DNA from: Nocardioides mangrovicus
GTDB taxonomy: Bacteria > Actinomycetota > Actinomycetes > Propionibacteriales > Nocardioidaceae
Direction of reading: 5' to 3'
DNA: 64,000 nucleotides
NCBI RefSeq assembly: GCF_003674065.1
Contig: NZ_RDBE01000009.1
Span: 42,813-106,812, forward strand
The translations under genes were made by a program, and so were the position numbers. The notes under the pieces are model-generated. The model saw nothing but the letters and a program-made list of their open reading frames with translations, searched no databases and was not told where the DNA came from. Each line of letters begins with the position of its first letter. Within the stretch, counting starts at the first letter, position 1. Below are positions 49,726 to 58,205 of this stretch, one piece after another.

Positions 49726-51462
49726 ATGACGAAGAACCAGGTGCGCGCCGCTGCAGCGGTCCTCGCCCTCGGCTCGCTCGCCACGACGCTGGCCGCGTGC
49801 GGTGGCAGCAGCAGCGGCGGCGGGAGCGACAACGCCAAGGCCACCAGCGGCGGCACGCTCTACTACTACGTCGACAAGCCGGTCGAGCACACCGACCCGC
49901 AGCGCACGTACGTCGGCAAGGACATCACCAACTGGACCCGGTTGGTCTACCGGCAGCTGGTCGCGTTCCCGATCTCGACCGACGCCGACGTGGCCAACAA
50001 GCCGGTCGCCGACCTGGCCACCGATACCGGCACCTCGAGCAACAACGCCGAGACCTGGAAGTTCACGCTCAAGGACGGCGTGAAGTGGCAGGACGGCAAG
50101 GCCGTCACCTGCGACGACTTGAAGTACGGCGCCTCGCGCGCGTTCGCCACCGACGTCATCACCGGTGGCCCGAACTACATCCTCACCTACCTCGACGTCC
50201 CCGAGGGCAAGGACGGGCTGCCGGAGTACACCGGCCCGTACAAGTCCTCGGCCGCGGGCAAGGCCGCCTTCGACAAGGCGATCACCTGCGACGGCAACAC
50301 CATCACCTACAACTTCAAGAAGCCGTGGCCCGACTTCCCGCTGGCCGTGGCCTCGCTGCACATGATGGACCCCTACCGGCAGGACAAGGACCAGGGCAAC
50401 AAGTCCAATTACCAGATCGTCTCCAACGGTCCCTACAAGCTGCAGGGCGCCTGGGACAAGGAAAAGGGCGCGACGCTGGTCCGCAACCCCAACTACGCCA
50501 AGTCCACCGACAGCACCAAGATCCGCAAGGCGCTGCCGAGCAAGATCGTCTTCGAGTTCGGCATCCAGGCCGAGACGATCTACGACCGGCTGATCGCCGA
50601 CTCCGGCAACGACAAGTACGCCGTCACCTCCAAGAGCGTGCCGCCGGCGTACTACTCGCGGATCACCGGCGCGGTCGCGAAGCGCACGGTGAACGTCAAG
50701 GCGCCTTACATGGAGTACGCGCTGCCGAACTTCAAGAAGCTGACCAACGTCAAGGTCCGCCAGGCCCTGGCCATGGCCACCGACCAACAGGGCTACATCG
50801 ATGCCGGAGGCGGCAGCAAGGCCTACGGCGCGGCCAAGTCGATCGTGAACCCGGCGGTCAACGGCTACAAGGAGAACCCGGCCTTCGCCGACATCCCGGA
50901 GAAGGGCGACGCCGCCGCGGCGAAGAAGCTGCTGCAGGAGGCCGGGGTGAGCATCCCGTACCCGATCACCTACACCTACCCGAGCTCCGACACCCAGGAC
51001 AAGCAGGCCGCCGCGCTCAAGGAGGGCTGGGACGCCGCCGGCTTCAAGACCACGCTGGACGGTCTGGGCGACACCTACTACGACGTGGTGCAGAAGCCCA
51101 GCAACAGCGCCGACGTGATCTGGGGCAGCTGGGGTGCCGACTGGCCGTCGGCCATCACCGTCACGCCGCCGCTGTTCGACAGCCGGCCGAACCTGTCCTC
51201 GGCCTCCAACGGCCAGGACTACGGCAACTACAAGTCCGACGCGTTCAACGCCCTGGTCGACAAGGCGCAGGAGTCCGCCGACCTCAACGCCCAGACCACG
51301 GCGCTGCAGCAGGCCGACGCCCAGCTGGGCAGCGACGTCGCCTACATCCCGCTGGCGGTCGACAAGTTCTACATGACGCGCGGGTCGAAGGTGACCGGGT
51401 ACGTCGTCGACCCGGCGTCCTCGATGTACCCCGACCTGGGGGCCATCGGCGTCCAGCAGTAG
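49726..51462 (+). CDS. ABC transporter solute-binding lipoprotein, peptide/nickel type
   Basis: The 578-aa protein has a lipoprotein signal with lipobox LAAC, then the SBP family 5 pattern: GGTLYYYVDKPVEHTDPQRTYVG, ETWKFTLKDGVKWQDGKAVTCDDLKYGASRAF, YNFKKPWPDFPLAVA, VSNGPYKLQGAW and VKVRQALAMATDQQGYI. It binds a peptide or similar solute outside the membrane. No permease or ATPase gene adjoins it and a strong terminator follows directly, so it is an orphan binding protein. GGAGGAGA precedes the ATG. Confidence 0.92.
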   Translation: MTKNQVRAAAAVLALGSLATTLAACGGSSSGGGSDNAKATSGGTLYYYVDKPVEHTDPQRTYVGKDITNWTRLVYRQLVAFPISTDADVANKPVADLATDTGTSSNNAETWKFTLKDGVKWQDGKAVTCDDLKYGASRAFATDVITGGPNYILTYLDVPEGKDGLPEYTGPYKSSAAGKAAFDKAITCDGNTITYNFKKPWPDFPLAVASLHMMDPYRQDKDQGNKSNYQIVSNGPYKLQGAWDKEKGATLVRNPNYAKSTDSTKIRKALPSKIVFEFGIQAETIYDRLIADSGNDKYAVTSKSVPPAYYSRITGAVAKRTVNVKAPYMEYALPNFKKLTNVKVRQALAMATDQQGYIDAGGGSKAYGAAKSIVNPAVNGYKENPAFADIPEKGDAAAAKKLLQEAGVSIPYPITYTYPSSDTQDKQAAALKEGWDAAGFKTTLDGLGDTYYDVVQKPSNSADVIWGSWGADWPSAITVTPPLFDSRPNLSSASNGQDYGNYKSDAFNALVDKAQESADLNAQTTALQQADAQLGSDVAYIPLAVDKFYMTRGSKVTGYVVDPASSMYPDLGAIGVQQ

Positions 51463-51475
51463 CAGCTGTCCCACC

Positions 51476-51521
51476 GGCCCGGCCCGGACCACCTCGCGGT
51501 GGTCCGGGCCGGGCCCGTTTT
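51476..51521 (+). terminator. Strong intrinsic terminator after the peptide-binding protein
   Basis: A perfect 18-bp stem (GGCCCGGCCCGGACCACC, 51476-51493, with its complement at 51498-51515) and a TCGC loop is followed by CGTTTT. Confidence 0.92.
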
Positions 51522-51592
51522 CGCTCAAGATCGCCGTCGTCCGGCCGATCTCCCGGGCTACAGGACACGGATGTCCGAAGAGGGGTACAGGG

Positions 51593-53749
51593 ATGTCACC
51601 ACGGGGTTGGAGCCTGCTCGTCGCCGTCGTGGCGGCGTGCGCGGGATCCGTGCTGCTCTCCTCCTACGACCAGTCCGCGATCCAGGCGGTCGTCGAGACC
51701 GCCGCCGTGGCCGCGGCTGCGTACTCCCAGAGCCGTCGCCATCGCGTCAGCGACCGCGGCTGGCTGGTGGGCCTGGCCGCCGTCGTCCTGCTCTGGCTCG
51801 GCGACGTGGTCGTGGCCGTCGACGGTGCGCTGGGGCTGGGCCCGTTGGGTCACCCGCTCCTCGACCAGGTTGCCGCCTGCTACCTGGTCGGCTCGGTCGC
51901 CGTGGCGGTCTCGGCGACGATGATCGCGCACGAGCGCAGTCGGTGGCTCGCGAACGACGGCTGGGCGGAGGCGTTGGTCCTCGGCATCGGCGCACTGGCG
52001 CCGGTCGTGCAGCTGATGGTGCTGCCGGGGGTCGCGGAGGCGAGGTCGCCGCTGACCCGGGTCATGGTGGTGGTCCACGCGATCGCCCTGGTCGCGGCGC
52101 TGGCCGCGGTGGCGCGGCTCGCGCTCAACGACGGCTTCCGGACGCCGTCGCTGGCGCTGCTGGAGATCGCGACCGTGGTGGGGCTGGCGGCGGGGCTGTG
52201 GTCGGTGGGTCACGACCTCGGCCTGATCCGCACCGATGCCGTGGTCAGATCGCTGCACATGGTCGCCATGGTGCTGTTCGCCGCCGCCACCTGGCACCAC
52301 TCGCTGCGCCGCGTGTGCGCGGTCGGCGGTCCGACGTCGGCGGATGAACCGCCCGCAGCGCGCAACAAGATCCTGATGCTGACCGCCGGCCTGGTGCTGC
52401 CGGCGGCCTCGGTGCTCGCGGCGATCTGGAACCGCGACGTCAGCCAGCTGTGGCCGGTGGGCCTGGCCGGGGTGGCGGTGGCCGTCCTGGTCGGCGTCCG
52501 CATGACGATGCTGTTCACCCGGCTCTCTGCGCAGGCCGACGAGCTGGCCGAGGTGTCCCGCGTCGACGACGTGACGGGGCTGCCCAACCGCCGCGGCTGG
52601 GAGCGCGGGCTGGAGCTCTCGTGCCTGCGGGCGGCCGGCGACGAGCGGGCGCTGTCGGTGGCGATGGTGGAGATCGACGACCTCGCGGGCCTGCGCTCCG
52701 AGCAGGGCACCTCGGCCGCCGACCGGTTCCTGCGCCGGCTCACCGACGAGTGGTCCGTGGCGTTGCGCGAGGAGGAGCAGCTGGCCCGCTACAGCGACGC
52801 CCAGTTCGCGCTGCTGCTGCCCGGGATGGGTCTGGCCGACGCCATGGAGCGGGTCGAGCAGCTGCAGCTGCTCGTACCCGCTCAGCGTGCGACGTCTGCG
52901 GGCGTCGCCGAGTGGGCGCCCGGCCACGACGCCGGCGCGCTGATGATGCGCGCCGACGCCGCGCTCTACCAGGCCAAGTGCGACGGCGGCGGTCGCCCGG
53001 TCGCGGCACCGGTCGGCCAGCCCGGTCTGCCCGGACCGCTGCGCGACCTCCAGACCGCCGTCCAACCGATCGTGCACCTCTCGAGCGGCATCATCACCGC
53101 CTACGAATGCCTGAGCCGCTTCCCGCACACCACCCAGGTCGAGGCCGTCTTCACCGACGCGCACGCCCAGGGGTTCGGCGACCTCCTCGAGCTCGCCGCG
53201 GCGACCCGCGTGCTGGGCCGCCTGGACCGGCCCGACGACGTCGAGCTGTTCGTCAACGTCTCCGAGCGCGCGCTGCGCTCCCAGCGGTTCTGGTCCGACC
53301 TGCCGATGAACCTCGCCGGTGTCGTGGTCGAGCTGGTCGAGCACCGCGACGGCCTCAGCGACGGCGAGCTGATCGAGCTGCTGGCCCGGTTGCGCGTCCG
53401 CGGCGCACGGGTCGCGCTGGACGACGTCGGCTCCTCCTCGACCGACTTCGCGCGCATCCTGGCGCTGCGTCCCGACGTGGCCAAGATCGATCGCTGCCTC
53501 GTCGCCGGCTGCGACACCAACCCGGCCCAGGCCGAGGTGCTGCGGTTGCTGGTCTCCTACGCACTCTCCAAGGGCGTCGAGGTGGTCATCGAGGGGATCG
53601 AGACCTCCGGTGAGCTGGAGATCGCCCGCGCGGTCGGTGCGACCTACGGGCAGGGCTACCTGCTGGGTCGTCCCGAGTCGTCCTGGGCCCTGCCGACCAC
53701 CGAGACGGCGACCCGCCCCCGCGACGAGGCGGTAGGTCCTCGTGGCTGA
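51593..53749 (+). CDS. Membrane c-di-GMP protein: degenerate GGDEF plus EAL phosphodiesterase
   Basis: The 718-aa protein has about eight N-terminal transmembrane helices (to about 305). A GGDEF-fold domain follows (DDVTGLPNRRGWERGL) whose signature is SDAQF, so no cyclase activity is expected. An EAL domain comes next with YECLSRF, FVNVSE, VVVELVEH, VALDDVGSSSTD, VAKIDR, VVIEGIE and ATYGQGYLLGRP. The acidic, Asn, Lys, Glu and Gln residues needed for c-di-GMP hydrolysis are all present. The gene opens a five-member c-di-GMP island and overlaps the next gene by 8 bp. Confidence 0.9.
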   Translation: MSPRGWSLLVAVVAACAGSVLLSSYDQSAIQAVVETAAVAAAAYSQSRRHRVSDRGWLVGLAAVVLLWLGDVVVAVDGALGLGPLGHPLLDQVAACYLVGSVAVAVSATMIAHERSRWLANDGWAEALVLGIGALAPVVQLMVLPGVAEARSPLTRVMVVVHAIALVAALAAVARLALNDGFRTPSLALLEIATVVGLAAGLWSVGHDLGLIRTDAVVRSLHMVAMVLFAAATWHHSLRRVCAVGGPTSADEPPAARNKILMLTAGLVLPAASVLAAIWNRDVSQLWPVGLAGVAVAVLVGVRMTMLFTRLSAQADELAEVSRVDDVTGLPNRRGWERGLELSCLRAAGDERALSVAMVEIDDLAGLRSEQGTSAADRFLRRLTDEWSVALREEEQLARYSDAQFALLLPGMGLADAMERVEQLQLLVPAQRATSAGVAEWAPGHDAGALMMRADAALYQAKCDGGGRPVAAPVGQPGLPGPLRDLQTAVQPIVHLSSGIITAYECLSRFPHTTQVEAVFTDAHAQGFGDLLELAAATRVLGRLDRPDDVELFVNVSERALRSQRFWSDLPMNLAGVVVELVEHRDGLSDGELIELLARLRVRGARVALDDVGSSSTDFARILALRPDVAKIDRCLVAGCDTNPAQAEVLRLLVSYALSKGVEVVIEGIETSGELEIARAVGATYGQGYLLGRPESSWALPTTETATRPRDEAVGPRG

Positions 53750-55199
53750 GCGAGTGAGCCGTCGGGCACTTCTGCTCGTCGCACTGCTGACGCTGTTCGT
53801 GCTCCTGCCGCCCGCCCTGCGAGGTCCGGTCCAGGCGGTCGTGGAGCTGACCTGCCTCGCGCTGTGCGTGCTGCACCTACGCGCTCGACCCGAGCTGCAC
53901 CGCAGCTGCGTCGTGGTCCTGCTCGCCGGCGTCACGATCACCGTGCTCGGTGACGCCGCCTTCTTCCTGGCGCCGCTCGTGGGGAGGAAGGTGCCCTACG
54001 ACGTCGGCGACCTGGTGCTCGTCGTGGGTTACGCCGTCATCGCCGCCGGGACGCTCGGCATCGCGAGGCTGGTCTCGCGCACCGCGCGCCGTAGCAGCTG
54101 GCTCGACGCGGGGATCTTCGGCCTCGGCACCGTGGCGCCGGTGCTGGTCTTCCTGGTCCTGCCCGACGCCCAGCGGCTGCTGGGGTGGTCGACACTGCTC
54201 ACCGCGGCCTACGCGGCCTCGCTGGTGCTGCTGGGCACCGCGCTGGCGCGGTTGCTGCTCACCCGGACTGACGATCCCACGGCGGTGGTGCTGCTGGGCC
54301 TCGCGGGGTCGATGACGATCGCCACGGACTTCGTCGTGGCCGTCCTGGGCACGGGCTCCCGCCTGCAGCCGGGCGCGCAAGTGCCGTGGCTGCTGTGCTA
54401 CCTGGTCCTCACCGCTGCTGTGCGACATCCCTCCTTCGTCGCGATGTTCGCCCGTCCCTCGTCCCGGACCAACCTGCGTCGCAGCGTCCGGCTGCTCTCG
54501 GCCGGCCTGGTGGTGCCCCCGGGGTCGCTGGTGCTCGCCCTCGTCCTGGGCTACCGCCACGTGTGGGCGATCGCCGGCGTCGCTTTGGTGGTCTCGTTGC
54601 TGGCGGCCCAGCGGCTGCAGGCGCTGGTGGTCCACGTGGAGCGGCAGAACGTCGAGCTGGGCGACCTGGCGCGCTCCGATGAGCTCACCGGCCTGCCCAA
54701 CCGCCGCAGCTGGAACCACGAGCTGCCCCGGGCCTGTGCCGAGGCCGACGCGACGGGGTCCGGCATCGCCTTCGCCATGCTCGACCTCGACCGGTTCAAG
54801 GACTACAACGACAGCTTCGGTCACCAGGCCGGCGACGACCTGCTCCGCGCGACCGCGCGACGCTGGCAGGCGGCGCTGCGCCCGGGCGAGTTCCTCGCGC
54901 GCTACGGCGGGGAGGAGTTCGTGCTCCTGCTGCGCGGTGTCGACGTGGCGACGGCGGCCGAGCGTGTCGAGACCCTGCGGCGGCTCGTGGCCGAACCCGC
55001 CACCGCCTCGGCCGGCTTCGCGATGTGGCGACCAGGTGCCGACCCGGCCTGGGCGCTCGCTCGTGCCGACCGAGCGCTGTACCGGGCCAAGGGCGCCGGT
55101 CGCGACCGGACCGTCGCGGCCGACCGGCTCGCGCCGGTGCGCGCGACCTGTGAGGACCTGGTCAGCGACCGCCCGTCACGCGAAGCGTCGTACCCGTGA
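53742..55199 (+). CDS. Membrane diguanylate cyclase (intact GGEEF)
   Basis: The 485-aa protein has about eight transmembrane helices like its neighbours. A GGDEF domain follows with SDELTGLPNRRSWNHELPRA, LDLDRFKDYNDSFGHQAGDDLL and LARYGGEEFVLLL, all active-site residues present. The inhibitory I-site position reads RPGE rather than RxxD, so product feedback may be weak. GTG 53742 overlaps the upstream phosphodiesterase gene by 8 bp, pairing a synthase with a hydrolase. The 3' end overlaps an antisense SDR gene by 38 bp. Confidence 0.92.
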   Translation: MAERVSRRALLLVALLTLFVLLPPALRGPVQAVVELTCLALCVLHLRARPELHRSCVVVLLAGVTITVLGDAAFFLAPLVGRKVPYDVGDLVLVVGYAVIAAGTLGIARLVSRTARRSSWLDAGIFGLGTVAPVLVFLVLPDAQRLLGWSTLLTAAYAASLVLLGTALARLLLTRTDDPTAVVLLGLAGSMTIATDFVVAVLGTGSRLQPGAQVPWLLCYLVLTAAVRHPSFVAMFARPSSRTNLRRSVRLLSAGLVVPPGSLVLALVLGYRHVWAIAGVALVVSLLAAQRLQALVVHVERQNVELGDLARSDELTGLPNRRSWNHELPRACAEADATGSGIAFAMLDLDRFKDYNDSFGHQAGDDLLRATARRWQAALRPGEFLARYGGEEFVLLLRGVDVATAAERVETLRRLVAEPATASAGFAMWRPGADPAWALARADRALYRAKGAGRDRTVAADRLAPVRATCEDLVSDRPSREASYP

Positions 55200-55899
55200 T
55201 GTACGAGGCCTCCTCGCTCATCAGCCAGACCACGGCCGCGGCGATCTCGTCGGCCTCGCCCGCCCGCTCCATCGGCACGGTAGGCGCGATCCGCGCCGGC
55301 CGCCCGGGCTCGCCGGCGTCGGCGTGGAACCCGGTCTCGACCAGCCCCGGCGCGACGCCGACCACCCTGACGCCGTCGGTCGCGACCTCCTTGGCCAGCC
55401 CCATGGTCAGGGCGTCGACCCCGGCCTTGGCGGCGGCGTAGTGGACGAACTCGCCGGGCGAGCCGAGGGTGGCCGCGCCGGAGCTGAGGTTGACCAGCAC
55501 GCCGCCCGGGCCGCCGTAGGACCGGCTCAGGGCACGCACCGCTGCCCGGGCCACGAGCACGGCGGCGGTCAGGTTCAGCTCGATCGTGCGGCGGACCACC
55601 TCGGGCGGGGTCTGCGCCAAGGGGGCCAGGTGCCCCGCGGCGCCGGCGTTGCTGACGACCCCGGTGAGCGGACCGGCCTCGCCGAAGAGGGTGGCGACCC
55701 CGTCGAGCGCGGTCAGGTCGGCCTGCACCAGCGTCGCACGGGCACCGAGGGCCTCGACCTCGGCCAGCGTGGCCTCGGCGGCCGCCTCGTCGCGCGCGTA
55801 GCCGAGCACGAGGTCGTGGCCGGCGCCCGCCAGCCGTCGGGCGATGGCCGCACCGATGCCGCGCGTGCCGCCGGTGACCAGGACGCGTCCGGCACTCAT
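55162..55899 (-). CDS. FabG-like short-chain dehydrogenase, antisense insert in the c-di-GMP island
   Basis: The 245-aa SDR has LVTGGTRGIGAAIARRL, SNAGAAGHLAPL, the Ser in NLSSGAATLGSPG, catalytic YAAAK and GLVETGFHADAG. Its C-terminus ITGTTLRVTGGR is classic. It resembles 3-oxoacyl-ACP reductases but could reduce another carbonyl. It is convergent with the diguanylate cyclase gene, overlapping it by 38 bp, and interrupts an otherwise same-strand c-di-GMP array. Confidence 0.88.
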   Translation of the reverse strand: MSAGRVLVTGGTRGIGAAIARRLAGAGHDLVLGYARDEAAAEATLAEVEALGARATLVQADLTALDGVATLFGEAGPLTGVVSNAGAAGHLAPLAQTPPEVVRRTIELNLTAAVLVARAAVRALSRSYGGPGGVLVNLSSGAATLGSPGEFVHYAAAKAGVDALTMGLAKEVATDGVRVVGVAPGLVETGFHADAGEPGRPARIAPTVPMERAGEADEIAAAVVWLMSEEASYITGTTLRVTGGR

Positions 55900-56006
55900 G
55901 GCCGAAGCGTAGGACCCACATCACGTACACCCCCACGGGTGGTCGCCGCACATTCGCCGCACATCGGACAGTGGCGTGCTTACCGTGGAGATGGGGGGTG
56001 GCAGCA

Positions 56007-58205
56007 GTGAGCGGACGATCCGCGACGGGGCGTCTCGTGCTGCCCGCCCGCGGTTGCGTCGAGACATCCGCGACCAGGGGAAGGCGTCGTACCGCGGTGC
56101 TCGCGCTGCTCGTGGTCGGCGCCGTCGTCGCCGCCGCTTCGCCCGTACCGTTCCGGCTGGTCGCCGTGTCCCTGGTGGAGCTGGCGGCCGTCGGCTGCGC
56201 GTGGGCGTGGCTGCTGCCCCAGCAGGGTCTGCCCGGTCGCGGCTACGGCATGAACACCCTCGCGCTGACGCTCGAGGCCGCGTGCGACCTCACCATGGGG
56301 GTGGGCAGACTGCGAGGCGCACCGATCCCCGAGCTGGTCCCCACCGCGATGCTCAGCGCGGCCTACGTCGTCGCTGCCGTCGGCTGCTGGCAGATGCTGC
56401 GCTTCTGCGCGCGCACCAAGACCCGCGACGGCAGCTCCGAGCTGGTCGTGCTGTGCTCCGGGCTCCTGGCGCCGGTCCTGCTCTTCGTCTTGGTGCCGCA
56501 GCTCGAGGCGGCCCCGTCCGCGCCGATGCGGGTCGTGCTGGTCTGCTACGCAGTGGCCAACGTCGTCGCCGTCCTCACGGTCGCCCGGCTGTGGATCAAC
56601 GGCGTGACCCGTTCGCCGGCGCTGGTCTTCTTGATGTTGTGCAGCAGCGTCTCACTCGCAGGCGGTGTCTGGGCGCTGGCCTCGGGGGCGGTGGCGCCGT
56701 GGGCCCCCACCCCGGTGTGCCGGGTCTTGTGGCTGGCGATGATGCTGACCTGGACGGCGGCCATGGCCCAGCCCTCGCTGCGTGCGCTCAACCTCACCGC
56801 GCCGAGCCGCCCGGGCGCCGACCTGCGCAACCGGGTGCTGGTACTCGGTATCGGCCTGGTCCTACCCACCGCCTCGCTGGGCATCGCCCTGCTGCGCGGC
56901 GACGGGGCCCCGACGCTGTGGGTGATCGCCGGCTTCGGACTCATGGCCACTGCGCTGGCGGGTCGACGCGCGATGAGCCTGTTGGCGCGCGTCGAGGCCC
57001 AGTCGGCAGAGCTCGCCGTCATCGCCGGTACCGACGAGCTCACCGGCCTGCCCAACAGCACCGGGTGGCGCGAGCTGCTGGCGCGGACCGTCGCCGACGC
57101 CCGGCGCACCGGCCAGGGGTTCTGCGTGGTGGCCGTCGAGCTCGACGAGTTCGCCTCCTTCAACAGCCGTCAAGGCGTGGCCAGCGGCGACCGGTTCCTG
57201 CGGCACCTGGCGGCGGACTGCTGCGAGGCCCTCCACGACGGGGAGCACCTGGCGCGCACCGGCGGCGTGCAGTTCGCGCTGGTGCTGCCCCAGCACGACC
57301 CGATCGCCGCGGCGGCCCGGGTCGAGGAGCTGCGCGCTCTGGTCCCTCTGCCCCAGACGATCTCGGTCGGCCTCGCCGCCTGGACGCCGGGCACCGGCAT
57401 CGAGCGGCTGGTCGCGGCCGCCCAGGGCGCCCTCTACCGCGCGCGGTGCGCGGGCGGCGACCGGCTGGTGGTGGCCGGACCCACCGACGGTGTCGTGCCG
57501 GGTCCGCTGCGCGACCTGCAGGTCGCCGTGCAGCCGATCGTCCGCGTGCGTGACGGCGTCGTCGTGGCCTACGAGTGCCTGAGCCGATTCCCGCACACCA
57601 CCGCCGTCGAGACCGTCTTCGCCGACGCCCACGCCGGTGGCTTCGGCGACCTGCTCGAGGTCGCCGCGATCAACCGCGTGCTCGCCGAGCCCGGTCGTCC
57701 CGACGGGGTGGAGGTCTTCGTCAACGCCTCCGAGCGGGCGATGCGCTCCGAGGCGTTCTGGGCGGGGCTGCCGCACGACCTGCGCGGGGTCGTCGTGGAG
57801 CTGGTGGAGACGCGCGACGGGCTCTCCGACGACGGCCTGGTCGCGATGCTGGGACGCTTCCGCGAGCGGGGGGCGCGCATCGCACTGGACGACGTCGGCT
57901 CCTCGGCCACCGACTTCGCCCGGATCGCGGCGCTGCGCCCCGACATCGCCAAGATCGACCGCAGCCTGGTCAGCGGTTGCGACACCGACCCGGCCCAGGG
58001 CGAGGTGCTCGCGATGCTCGTGGGCTTCGCGCGCCGTCACGGCGTGCAGGTCGTCATCGAGGGCGTCGAGACGCCCGGCGAGCTCGAGGTCGCCCGCACG
58101 GTGGGGGCCGCGCTGGCCCAGGGCTACCTGCTCGGACGCCCCGAGCCGGCCTGGCCCGGGGCCGGGAGCACCGTCTCCATCGCCGAGGACGGGGCCAGTC
58201 GGTGA
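56007..58205 (+). CDS. Membrane c-di-GMP protein: degenerate GGDEF plus EAL phosphodiesterase
   Basis: The 732-aa protein has about eight transmembrane helices, a GGDEF-fold domain (TDELTGLPNSTGWREL) with TGGVQF in place of GGDEF, and an EAL domain with YECLSRF, FVNASE, VVVELVET, IALDDVGSSATD, IAKIDRS, VVIEGVE and LAQGYLLGRP. It is paralogous to the protein at 51593-53749. The start is uncertain: GTG 56007 gives an MSGRS start like its neighbours, and in-frame GTGs at 55998 and 55971 are alternatives. The 3' end overlaps the next gene as GTGA. Confidence 0.88.
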   Translation: MSGRSATGRLVLPARGCVETSATRGRRRTAVLALLVVGAVVAAASPVPFRLVAVSLVELAAVGCAWAWLLPQQGLPGRGYGMNTLALTLEAACDLTMGVGRLRGAPIPELVPTAMLSAAYVVAAVGCWQMLRFCARTKTRDGSSELVVLCSGLLAPVLLFVLVPQLEAAPSAPMRVVLVCYAVANVVAVLTVARLWINGVTRSPALVFLMLCSSVSLAGGVWALASGAVAPWAPTPVCRVLWLAMMLTWTAAMAQPSLRALNLTAPSRPGADLRNRVLVLGIGLVLPTASLGIALLRGDGAPTLWVIAGFGLMATALAGRRAMSLLARVEAQSAELAVIAGTDELTGLPNSTGWRELLARTVADARRTGQGFCVVAVELDEFASFNSRQGVASGDRFLRHLAADCCEALHDGEHLARTGGVQFALVLPQHDPIAAAARVEELRALVPLPQTISVGLAAWTPGTGIERLVAAAQGALYRARCAGGDRLVVAGPTDGVVPGPLRDLQVAVQPIVRVRDGVVVAYECLSRFPHTTAVETVFADAHAGGFGDLLEVAAINRVLAEPGRPDGVEVFVNASERAMRSEAFWAGLPHDLRGVVVELVETRDGLSDDGLVAMLGRFRERGARIALDDVGSSATDFARIAALRPDIAKIDRSLVSGCDTDPAQGEVLAMLVGFARRHGVQVVIEGVETPGELEVARTVGAALAQGYLLGRPEPAWPGAGSTVSIAEDGASR

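Noticed and set aside
55900-56006. Further-upstream GTGs (55971, 55998) as start of the third EAL gene
   Set aside because: They are possible, but GTG 56007 gives the MSxR start shared with its two downstream neighbours; kept only as alternatives.
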